Shown: positions 23,453 through 34,106 of the stretch, piece after piece
Numbering within the stretch: position 1 is the first letter of the stretch
How the letters are laid out: the number at the start of each line of letters is the position of its first letter
Assembly (NCBI RefSeq): GCF_000264905.1
Contig: NW_006763133.1
Coordinates: 1,684,329 to 1,748,328 of the forward strand
DNA: 64,000 nucleotides
Direction of reading: 5' to 3'
Source of the DNA: Stereum hirsutum FP-91666 SS1
Taxonomy: Eukaryota > Basidiomycota > Agaricomycetes > Russulales > Stereaceae
Program-made: the position numbers and the translations under genes
Notes under the pieces: generated by a model
Told to the model about the DNA's origin: nothing
What the model saw: the letters and a program-made list of their open reading frames with translations, nothing else
Databases searched by the model: none

Positions 23453-23743
23453 AGCAATGTGTGGACTGTACTTTCGCGTGTATAATCATGAATCTCGTCT
23501 TTTGTACCTTGGACTATGCTTTGCTTTCGAAGCTTGAGCTTTGAACGTCGGATATCGGGACCCACGCGACGGTGAGCCAAGAGTGTGACGTCGATTTAGA
23601 TTACCGAATGTGTGCCACCGCTGTCAACCGAAACGCGCTCTATCCCAACCAAATCGCCACATCCGTGTTCGTCTGCTTTGCTGTCTGTGCATATCTCGTT
23701 AGGTCTTTCTTGAGGACTGCGAGCTCATGCGATTAGTATTATA

Positions 23744-26700
23744 ATGAAACGAATATTCTCCAAGCGATTGTCTCAGCCTCCGACCGCGCATCCACCAAAA
23801 CCAGCCGTGCCTTCCCCGCCTCCGAGCAGTTCCATCCTGCATACTACAGGTCTCCAACGCAGAGACATCGTACCGCCCGTACCCCATCCTCGTCCTCACG
23901 ACCATATTGCTCTTCTCCCTACAAAAGATGGTCTTCTTCTTCGCCCACACTTTGCTGGAGGGATGCCTCCAGAGTCGCACGTCAAGATCCACTGGGGAAA
24001 GGTGGCAACCATCGAAGAGTTGGAAGGCGATGTAGAAGGCTCAAAGGATGACTGGAGTGCGAGTGTGATTGTGTACGGTATCATTGGGATTTTAGAGCTT
24101 TACAATGGTGCTGTCGCTTCCTGTTACCACTTCGTACTCGTCACTGAAGCTATGTTTCCTTTTGACAGCATCATACCTGCTGGTCATCCATTCCAAATCT
24201 CATATCGGACATTGTGAGACCCGATGCTCCTCTTCTGCCACTTTCATGTTTCCTTACGATCCTGATAGGCTTGGAACCTACGCACACCATCTACGGCGTG
24301 AAGGGTGTAACGGCCATCCCGCTCGTGGAAGACCGTGCCCGTACAGTACTAAACGTCCTTTCGTCCAAGAATGCCGCTAGACATTCACTCTCCGCCATGC
24401 CTACCGATGCCATCCCCACACTCAGCGACATAGCCTCAGACGCTGCGTCCGAATCCAAATCAGACGAGCGAGATACAGAGTCGAGTTCTCCGCGGGTTAC
24501 CTTCGCCACTGAAGAACAGATCAAGATCATGTCCCCGGAGGCCACCCGCGAGACTTTCGATTTACCTGACAGACCACCGTCGCCGTCTTCTATGATGTCA
24601 GGCGCTTCAGGTGCCTCGACCCCTTCGTCGGAGTATTCTCTCTCCAACAATGCCCCTATAGCGAAGACATTGGCAGAGAGGCTCTCATTCTGGAACAGGC
24701 TTCCTAAGAGGACGTCATATTCTGAAGCACCTTCTAGTGACGAGCAAGCTAATCTGAAGGAAGCTGATATCCTGGAAGGTCGGATTGATGATGGTAAGGA
24801 GGAACCATCGGAGGTTCTCAACGACATCCTGGAGTCTACGGCTCCCGCCCCGGCGACGTTGGAGGAAAAGCACAATGAGCTCGAACAGAAGATCCTTAGG
24901 CAATGTGTCAAGGACTTTTCCAAGGGCGAGATGTACTTCTCGTACAACTTTGGTAATACCCCACACCTCGCTGTATAGTAGATGGAAAATGTTGATCTGG
25001 CTCTTCAGACATCACCCGGTCGCTGCAGCACAAACAGGACCAGATCACGAGAGCACAGAAACAGAATTCTCTCCTCGAAGAACTGACCGGTTCTGAGAAA
25101 CCCTCGTCGAACGATCACGAACCGACGGCTATAGGTGACAAAGTCGATGTTTTGGCAGAGCCTTCCTCCACTCTTCCCTTGTGGCGTCGCGTGGACCGTC
25201 AGTTCTGGTGGAACGAATGGATGTCGAAACCATTCATCGACGCTGGTGTAAGTTCACAATGGCCTGTTGGGATGTTTTGGTCCACCCCATGCTCACCCGT
25301 GTTCACACATTACAGCTGCACTCTTATGTGCTACCCCTCATCCAAGGCTTCTTTCAGGTTGCGTCGTTCCCGGTACCGAGAGAACCTGAAAGTACAGAGG
25401 AAGGTGATGCAGCCCAGGTGGATTATATCATCATGTCTCGAAGATCTAGAGATCGCGCTGGCCTTCGATATCAAAGACGGGGAGTGGATGATGATGCTCA
25501 TGTCGCAAACTTCGTCGAAACAGAGACAGTCATGCGGCTCGATGTCAGTCCTCAGATTTTAGATAAGTCCATTATGCGTTGGCTGACCCCCTCACAGCGC
25601 GAAGGCGTGTCAAACGTTTTCAGTTATGTCCAGATCCGTGGCTCGAGTGCGTCGCATACTGTTCGTACAGAAAATAGTATCGAGGGAGCTGACGTCCCCA
25701 CCAGTTCCACTCTACTGGACACAGTCGGGTTACAGTCTGAAACCAGCGCCACAGGTGGCGCCTGACCGCACACCGGAACAAAATATCGATGCGATGCGCC
25801 GACATTTCAGTCGCACTCTCCCTTCATATGGGCCACATGTGCGCTGGTTGTCTCTTTTATCTCGTGGACCCCCACTCCTGACGAGCTCCCACAGACCATA
25901 GTGAACCTAGCGGAGCAACACGGGAAGGAAGGATCGGTGACTGAGGCATACCGTAAATACGTCCAGAGTATCGACTTGCCCGGTGTGCAGTATGAAGAGT
26001 ATGACTTCCACGCGGAGACTAAAGGCATGAAGTGGGTCTTGTTTTGTTGGCTCTCTGTTATAACTCTGATTAACTGTGCGCGAGCCTAGGTATGAGAACA
26101 TATCCAAGCTTATAGATCACCTCGAACGCACATTCGAACAGCAAGGGTAAACATACGTCGAGTAGAGTGCCTTCACAATGAGCTGACTGGAATCCCTTCG
26201 TTCAGATATTTCTGGGTTTCGGATCAATACGTCTTGTCACGACAAAAAGGAGTTTACCGAGTGAACTGCATAGATTGCTTGGATCGAACGAATGTTGTCC
26301 AGGTCTGGCATCGTTATTTTCGTTTCGTGCTTCTTCATTGCTGACGTCTCTCCTGTCCAGTCTGCTTTCGCTCGAAATGTTCTCAACCACCAGCTTCTTG
26401 CGCTCGCTCTGTTTAATCCTTCGGAGCAAGGACGAACGGCTCTTGATATTGTATTCAATGATGGTCCGTCGAGTTCTCAGTCCTACTATTGGCGCTCGTT
26501 CATCCTTGTGCACAGTATGGGCAAATAACGGCGATGCTATAAGCCGAAGCTAGTGAGTAAATAGGCGATCACTGTAATATGTTCGATAACGAGCGCCCTG
26601 TATAGTGCTGGTACATCTGCCCTCAAGGTTTGTCTATGCTCATTTCCACATCTGCTAGGGCCGTTCTAACTTATGATCTTTCAGGGTGACTTCACTAGGT

Positions 26701-28315
26701 AGTCTCTCAATTCGCAAAGCATGAGTTGCCTGCTCTTACCATTAATTTTACAGAACTGGAAAGCGAGACCTTGGCGGGATGCTGAACGATGGCATGAACT
26801 CGCTCGCTCGGTGAGCGCATTGCCATTGCATCCCAATCATACATGTCGTTCTCACTGTCGTCCCAACCGCCTACTACTAGAATGTATACCTCTACGTTCA
26901 GCGACTGGTTCTCGCAAGCTGTCATCGACTACATGCTCGGCTACCGTACCATCTCGGTCTTCTCTGAGTTTCTGCTCAAGTTGCAGTCTACTGATCCCAG
27001 AGATCTGATCCGACTGTCTAAGATCCGCGCAGAAGCTATTGCGACGTCGGTTTCGAGGGTACTGCAGGATGGTGAACGGTTATTGTCTGGATGGACGCTG
27101 TTCGCACCGAGTGAGCTGAATAGAAAGTGGGGAGAGAAGTTCGAAGAGAAGGTTCTGTTGTTGGTCAGTACTCTTAACGCATGCTCCCTTTCGCGGTCCA
27201 TACTCATCAATATTTGGTGTCGTAGTCCGTCAGAGCATTATATATCATAGTAAGCATCAGTGCATGTCCGCTTTGTGGCCCGTGAGCTGACAGTCCCACA
27301 GAGTTATGACTACAATTTGGAGAAAGTGAAGATGTATACCCGTGTACCCCTCGGTGATATAACAGGTCTCTCTAAAGGTATACTCTCTTCATAGTCGCTC
27401 ATTCCAGCCTCCTCTGACTTTAATGTCTACCCCATCAAGGTGCATATATCCTGTCCCCGCTAGAAGAGGGCTCTCGAGACCCAATCCAAAACGCTGGCTT
27501 CTCCATCCACTGGCTGAACAAGAATCAAACCACTCGAGTGACGAGCTACTCCGTCCGTAACAGCGTCGACGTCATCGAATCGCCCAACTCTTCTCGTCCC
27601 TCCTCCCCTCTCCTCTCACTTTCCAAATCAACGAGCGGTGACCCTTTAGTGGCACCCAAACCTGTGCCCACACCCGCCATGAACCCACTCCTCGCCTTCG
27701 CGAACGCCTTCAAAGTCAACCCTACACCCGTCCAAACCCCAGCTGTCGACGCCACCGCCACATCACCCTCCGCACTCGACCCACCCTCGACACCCAAAGC
27801 CACCACCACCACCACCACCATCACCACCACCAAACCAAGCATACCTGGCCTCTCCCGCCCCTCCACCTCCCGCCGTCCTACCGCCCTCTCCCGCATCCTC
27901 TCCAGCGCCGCACCCCCACCCGACTCCGGCGAAACGAGCTTCGCGGCCTTCAAGATGCTGCCCATCGACCCCGCGCGTTCGTGGCGCGGGAGTCGGTTCG
28001 CGGAGCCTGCGGACGAGCTTACGGGGGCGGCGAATTGTAGGGAGGCGGTGGATGTGGTTACGGAGGCGATTAGGAAGGCATGTGAGGATGTGGGTGCGGT
28101 GGGGGAGGGGTTCGTGAAGGAGGAGGATGTCGTCAGGTTCGTCCTCTCCCTCTTTCTAATTTTGGCTTGTCGAGATTGAGAAGTGAACGCTGAGCGTTTT
28201 CTTGTGTGTGTGTGTGTGTGTGTGTGTTTTTAGTTTGGCGGAGGCGCAGAGGATGACGAGTGTATATGCGAAGATGGAGTATGGGGTGAAGAGGCTGCTC
28301 TGGCTCGGAGGTTGA
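23744..28315 (+). CDS. SAC-domain phosphoinositide phosphatase with hSac2 domain (INPP5F/SAC2-like)
   Basis: Cytosolic enzyme, 1,142 residues, expected to remove the 4-phosphate of PI4P or related lipids on endosomal membranes. Twenty exons: 23744-24107, 24169-24213, 24269-24952, 25009-25247, 25316-25543, 25598-25646, 25705-25838, 25895-26031, 26090-26146, 26206-26302, 26361-26463, 26516-26552, 26606-26627, 26685-26698, 26754-26810, 26881-27163, 27226-27249, 27302-27377, 27440-28136, 28234-28315. The SAC domain shows SYLLVIHSKSHIG, TIYGVKGVTAIPL, YSYNF-type FSYNFD, FVETETVMRLD, GVSNVFSYVQIRGSIPLYW and the CX5RT loop VNCIDCLDRTNVVQ. An hSac2 domain follows (EKFEEKVLLL, YNLEKVKMYTRVPLGDITG). 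A low-complexity segment with a Thr run precedes the end. About 160 disordered residues interrupt the SAC domain after exon 2. Exons 12-14 are only 37, 22 and 14 nt. Confidence 0.92.
28203..28233 (+). repeat. (TG)12-T5 microsatellite at a 3' splice site
   Basis: Twelve TG dinucleotides are followed directly by TTTTTAG, the acceptor of the last intron of the SAC phosphatase gene. The repeat replaces the usual polypyrimidine tract. Confidence 0.9.
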
Positions 28316-28938
28316 ATCTGTTTTTGTTCGGACATATATTCGACATTGGGACGGCGGATACACATGTAATCTTCCTGGTCTCTCACGAACATTCACGACC
28401 CTAGTAGTATCCAGTAGTTTCCGTACGACACACGACCCTCGACCCTTGACCTCCTTGTTCTCGTACACCTGCATTCAGCTCTCTGTAGAGTATACCCTGT
28501 CTGTTGTATGCGTCGTGCAGTCGCTCCACCGTCGCGTCGAGGCCATGGACGGCCTCACTCGCTTTAGTCGAAGCAAACGTCATGCAAAGCAAGATCAGAA
28601 CACGAAACAAAATCCGATGTATTATACTGTCACATGGCAGGGGAAACGAAGACGCGAAGAGTGAATGATGAAGAAGGGGACTGAAGGACCGTGGTATGTA
28701 CGTACGAACACGAAAAAAATTGTAACCGAAACGCAGGTTGCCAAAGAAAGAGTAAATGAAAAGAAAATGAGACGAAAAACCGGGACCCGAGAGGATATAA
28801 AAGACGAAAGACGAAAGACGAAATACGAAAGACGGAAATGAGATGGAGACGCGAAACAACAAGACGAAAGATGAAAGAGATGAAAGAGAAGAGAGAAAAA
28901 GAGGGTGAGAGACGGGAGTGAGTGAGTGCAGTTGCATG

Positions 28939-29150
28939 TAGGCAGGCAGTTCAGGCAGGCAGTTCAGGCAGGCAGGTACGAGGTCCACGAAGTAGTCATT
29001 TTTTTTGAAACAAGAGTCACAAGAAAATACGAAGAGGAATAAGTCAAAGTCGTTGATGCGGTGTGTATGTGAATGAACGTGAAGCGGTAGGCTGGGCCGG
29101 TCGGTCGGCAGACAGGTGGGTAGGCAGGTAGGTAGGCAGGTAGGTAGTTA
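28939..29150 (+). repeat. short aggc/aggt tetranucleotide-like arrays
   Basis: Two clusters: ggcaggcagttcaggcaggc repeated around 28941-28976, and gtaggcaggtaggtaggcag around 29115-29148. Both are tracts of agg[ct] units, consistent with slippage. Confidence 0.7.
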
Positions 29151-30070
29151 ATCGTGTCAACTTGAATGAAGTGGAGATGGCAGGCCGAGCGAGAAGATGA
29201 GAAATATTCCCGTGGGAGTGGGAGGTGGTGTCAGACAGTGCTAGTAGATGCGTCCTGAATCCAAAGAAAGGCGAATAGAGAGAAGTCCCAGGAGAAGCGA
29301 CGGTGCCAGTACGGAAATGATGATGCCAAAAAAAAGAGAAAAAAAAAGAATAATGATGACAAGGCATGCGGAACGAAAGAGGGTCGAGATGAAGACTCGG
29401 AAAAGAAAGAGAAAGAGAAAAGAAAATCGTCCAAGCAGTGATTATATACAAAAAAACAAAACATCAAAAACCTAATCTAAAGGTATAAAACAACCGAGGA
29501 TCAATCAAGCAGGGTCGGGTCAGACAGAATTGGAACAGACAGACAGAATCAAGAGTGAGAGTCAGAGATTCAGAGAGAGGGAGAGGGAGGGAGGTTTCGT
29601 CACGGCCAATCAAGTAATCGGTAAGGAGGGGTATTGAACAGAACGGGAGGTGAGGGGCATTGGGCATGAGAGACGGCGGGTATGATGCATGATGCTAAGA
29701 GACGTAGGTACGTAGGTTGGGAGGTATCGAACGGAGTCCACATCGCAGTGAGTAGGCGGTCGGGCGAGGTTGTGGTAGGTGTATAACGGAACGCGTGAAC
29801 GATGATAAAACCGGTGCGTGAATGTGGGTAATGAACAGGGTAGGAGGGGGAGATTATGGGTTGGAAACCCAGCAAACAAAAAAAAAAGGATAAAAAGGCA
29901 GCTGCGGCATACGTTATATCTCTGTCCGTCCATCAGTCCAAAAATCCGCCAGTCCATCGAAAGTATTCGAATATTCGTGCCCGTCAGGTATATATGCACG
30001 ACCTCCACCAAAAATATTCCGGTAGGTCGACAGAATGAGGGGTAAAAGAACAGGATGAAGATGATGAGCG

Positions 30071-30395
30071 GGGAGGTAGTAGTACTATGGAAAGAGGAGG
30101 GAAGGCCGAGAGGTCCGGGGGGGAGAGCGCCATTCAGGATAGGATTGATGGATAGGTAGCGAACAAGTGCTCATGGCACCCTTGCTAAGAGAGAAACGAA
30201 GAGGGGCTACCTGTATCGACAAGTGGAGAGGTAGTAGCAGTATGGAAAGAGGCGAAAGGCGAGCAGTTCAGGGGGGATAGCGCCATTCGGGATAGGATTG
30301 ATAGGTAGCAAAGAGAAACGGAGAGGGGCGTGAAGAACGGACGGCGGCGGTGACGGCGGCGCAGGGGCTACCTGCTATCGGCCGGTATCGACAAG
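30071..30395 (+). repeat. imperfect tandem duplication of about 155-170 bp
   Basis: Copy one spans about 30071-30223 and copy two about 30224-30395. Shared blocks in the same order are ggtagtag-x-atatggaaagagg, agcgccattc-x-ggataggattgat, ggtagc, agagaaacg-x-agaggggc, and gctacctg followed by gtatcgacaag. Copy two carries an extra GC-rich insert (acggcggcggtgacggcggc). Confidence 0.8.
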
Positions 30396-30816
30396 TATTA
30401 CAACAAGAGCGCCGACATCGACAATCGACTGTGTGGTGTGTGCCGTGGCGCCAAGATTACAAGCGAGCGTGCGGGGAGGATATTCATAGCGTTAGAGGTG
30501 CATGCGCGCGGCTCGGAGAATTTTCGTCTGTTGTCTGTTGTCTGGCAAAGTCGGTCGGTCGGTGGGGGTGGATGACACTGAGCATATTGAGATGTGGTCA
30601 GCCATGTAATTGAGTAAAATGAAATGTTTGATGCTGATGCGGCCGCGAAGAGACGGGGAGACTTACATCATACTGTAAAGCCCGTCAGCCCGTCAACGCC
30701 ACCCACCGGCCCTTCCCCCATCCGTACCTCCGTCGCATCCATCCGTCCGATCGACATTGTTCCCCGTCACCCCATCCCTATCCCCGGCATCATTCATCAC
30801 TCCGTCGCTCGATCAC

Positions 30817-33800
30817 TCAGCGTAACCCCATCCCTCCCAAGTCCTGTATATCAATGAACCTCGTCACCCGCTTCAGCGCCCTCGTATTATCGAGGACGTC
30901 CAGCCCTCCTCTTCCTCTTGCGCTCCCGCTCGTACGACTGTCCAGGTCCCCTCTATCGTCCTCGACCGCGACCCGCATATGTTTCTCACAAAGCATCTTT
31001 CCCTCCACCTCCCAATACTCCACCAATCTCTCCGTACACCTCCCTCTCCTCCTCGGCGCCTCATCCTCATCCTCTCCATAATCCGACTCATCTTCCTCCT
31101 CCTCCTCATCCTCCTCACTCCCCCCATCCCACTCACACGTCAAACACCCCGGATGATACCTCTCCCCCTCATGACTAACCGCACACTCCCCCTCAATCGG
31201 CTGTCCACAGCCCCTCGCCGCACACAACGACCCGTTCGCCTCGTGATAATGATAAGCGCAGAACGGCTTTCCCTCGAGGACGTAGAACGATTTGTCCGGG
31301 AACGGTTTTTGGCATGTGTGGCAGTTGAAGCAGTCGCGGTGGTATTTGCCTTTGAGTTGGCCGTCGGAGGAGGAGACGGCTTGTTTTTCGATGGGGAGGT
31401 TGCACCGCCGGCACTGCGAAGATGAGGTAAGGTAAGGTTTTTTTTGTTCCGTTAGTGGACGGATGGACGGAGACGGAGGAAAAGCAAAAAGGTCCGGAGT
31501 AAGTTAAGCGAGGCGGGCGGCGAGCCTAACCTCCAAGGAGAACGGCGCAACCACGCAGCAACGAGAAAAAGAGGGGGAGGGAACACAGAAAAAAACACAC
31601 AAGCGAGGTGCGTTTGACGTAAAATAAACGACGTCTGCTCACCTTAGGCAAGTACATATTCTTCCAACACCGATCGCACAGCACCCCCTTCCCGCTCTCC
31701 ACCCTGATCCACCTCCCATCCTCGATCCTCTTCCCACACCTCACACAATCCCTCACCCTCGGCTTCCTCGACGACGACGACGACGAGCCACTCGTCCCCG
31801 TACTCACACTCGCCTTCTTCCCCGCCGCGACCTCGCTCTCCGCCACCGACGTCGCATCGTCGTCGTCGTGCCCGTGCCCATGATGTCCATGTCCATGTCC
31901 ACCCCCAATCGCACCCGAAATCGTTCCTCCCCTCCTCGCCCCATTCAACCCCACATTCAACGCCGCCGCACTGCCCACACCACCCGGCGCCACCCTCGCG
32001 CTATCCCGCTGACTGGGCGACGTATGGCTCCGCACCGGTAACTTCACGGGCTTCAACCCCGGACTTCCTCCTGCCCCTGCTCCCGCTCCGATCCCGAAAC
32101 CGTTGTTCGTCGGTGTAGGGGGCACGATGGGCACGTCAAAGTCGAGATCGGCTGAGCTGGACCCAGGTGAGCGTAATAAGGCTTCCATCGCGTTATCGAG
32201 GCCTGCGCCACCTCCACCGCGAGAGTATGCAGAAGAGGACGAAGCACCGGACGGGTTTCGTCTAGGCGACGTGTGGACGACGTGCTGTTGATCGTCTTCG
32301 CTGTCCGCGTACGCGAGCCCGAGCTCCGACTCGTCATCTGTAGGACTTCTCAAGGGCTTACCGTTATTATGTCCGTCTTCCTCGTCGTCATTCTCGCCGT
32401 TCACTTTCACAGGCACGTCCGCGAACTTGTTCCGATACTTCTCGAAGAAGGGAAGTCTTGGCGTGGTCGGGGTCGTCGGCGTTTGTGGTTCTGAGCTGTG
32501 CACCCATGGTTGCGGTTGTTGGGACGGGAAGGGGATGGAGGAAGGTGAGTTTAGGTTCAGCTGGAGACGGTTACCGGTGGGCGAGGTGGGTGAGTACGGA
32601 TTAGGGGCGCCACCGGTGATGGTCGAGTTACTGTCACGGATGTTGTCACGGGGGAGGGCGTGGTCGGCTCTTGTGGGTGTCGTGCTGGACAGGGGTGAGG
32701 GGGAGCGCGGGGAGTGAGCACGTCCGTTGAGGTGGTGTGTGGGGGACGAGGGGGAGAGGGAGTTGGGCGAAGAAGAGAGGACGGGAAGGTCCTTTGCTGT
32801 TTATGTACAAGTGAATGATCAGCAAAACAAGGTTTTCATTAATAGACAAAAAGGTTAAACGCGGACTATCTCCGTGAGATGACGTGAAAAGGAGGCAATC
32901 GGGCTTCCTCGAACGGGAGCACAAGAGTGACGTACCATCAGGCTCGACACGGCCGATATCCAGCCACTTGGGCGCGTTCGCCCTCCGACCGTCCATCCCT
33001 GCCGGGGATGCCAACTCTGCAGGAGCAGCAGGAGGCTTGAAGAGCCCCATGTGCTGCTCCCCTCCTCCTCCCTGCATGTTCTGCGCGAACATCGCCGCTC
33101 TCGCCGCAGCCGCGAATCCTCTCCTGCCTACGCCGGCCATCCCAGCCTCTCCTCCCGACTTGGTGTCGATCTCGGGCCCATGGTTCTGCTGCGAATAGTG
33201 GCTCGGCGAGGGCGCGGGCGACGGGTAGCGAGTTGTGTTGGTGGGAGAACTCGGGAAGGGAACTGAGGCCGGCTGAGGAGATCTGGGGTGTTGGGGGAGC
33301 TGAGGAGAAGAAGGGGGTGGGTTCGAAGAGGGTTCGGTAGGCGGTGGGGGGAGTGAATTCGTGGGTGGTGGAGCGGGTGGCGAGATGGACTGCGCAGAGG
33401 GCCGGCGGAGGCCTTGATGGTGGCGGATGGAAGAAGCGTTGGAGGCGACGCGAGGACGGATGGGAGCAGGAGAGGAGGAGGAGGAGGGGGAGCCGGTGCG
33501 ATGCTGCTGTGGCGGGAGGAAGGAGGACGCGGTGGACGCGTTGGACGGTCTGCGGGAGCGGGAGCTGTTCGAGGACGGAGGGCGCGGCGACGGGGTAGAC
33601 GAAGGCGAGCGTCCTGCTGAACGGATCGTGCTGACGGGCGAGGGCGACCGGCTGAGGACTGGCCGGTCTGAGATGTTCGGCGAGAGGCCGTACGTGGGCG
33701 GCGACTGGGGCTGCTGGGGCCGGTATTGCGGCAGGGCTGGGGGCGGCGGGGGAGAGGGAGAGCGGACGGAGGGAAGGGACGGCTGGCGGGAGCGTCGTGC

Positions 33801-34106
33801 GGTCGATGCAGTCTGCACGGACGAGTAGGAGGACACGGAGGACGTGGACGGCGCCCGTGAGCGCGAGGACGAGCTCTTGCGGTTGTTATTCGGGTTGAGG
33901 ACGTTCTGGAGCCTGAAGGCGAGCATGGACGAGGGGGACTTTGGGGGCGCGGCGGGCTTTGGAGGCGAGGGCAGGGGAGGGACGTCGCATACGTGCTCGC
34001 CGAGTTGGTCGAGGGGCACGGGGGCGCTGCACGTCGAGCACTTGACCGAGGGCAGCAGCTGCGATATCCTTGCGGGGCCTCCGCTGGGCGGCGCGAGCTG
34101 GGCCAT
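30817..34106 (-). CDS. paxillin-like LIM domain protein with long disordered N terminus
   Basis: Predicted actin/septation scaffold of the fungal paxillin (Pxl1) type, 973 residues in three exons: 34106-32936, 32796-31643, 31413-30817. Residues 1-740 are Ser/Pro-rich; near the start KCSTCSAPVPLDQLGEHVC is a possible small zinc site. A His-rich stretch GHGHGHHGHGHDDDD precedes the LIM region. Zinc ligands start at DCVRCGKRIEDGRW, continue in CRRCNLPIEKQ, YHRDCFNCHTCQKPF, CAYHYHE, CAARGCGQPIEGE and YHPGCLTCEW, and end in MLCEKHM. The exon 2/3 junction falls between LPK and CRRC. A Glu/Asp-rich stretch of about 35 residues is inserted within the last LIM module. LIM identity is clear; the paxillin-like role is inferred from module number and layout. 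Confidence 0.87.

Larger units (their letters stand above)
28316..30816. other. 2.5 kb gene-free convergent region, purine-rich on the plus strand
   Basis: Lies between two stop codons facing each other (SAC phosphatase and LIM protein), far longer than the other convergent spacers here (about 260-420 bp). From about 28,680 to 29,600 the plus strand is mostly A and G, with motifs such as gacgaaagacgaaa. Short-motif arrays and a tandem duplication follow. Open frames on the minus strand (for example 28401-28988) are Phe/Le/Ser-rich read-throughs of the pyrimidine strand. No protein or RNA family was recognised. Confidence 0.6.

Noticed and set aside
28401..28988. 195-codon minus-strand open frame
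   Set aside because: Its Phe/Leu/Ser-rich composition is just the translation of a pyrimidine-rich strand; no family, no good start context, and it overlaps a repeat array.
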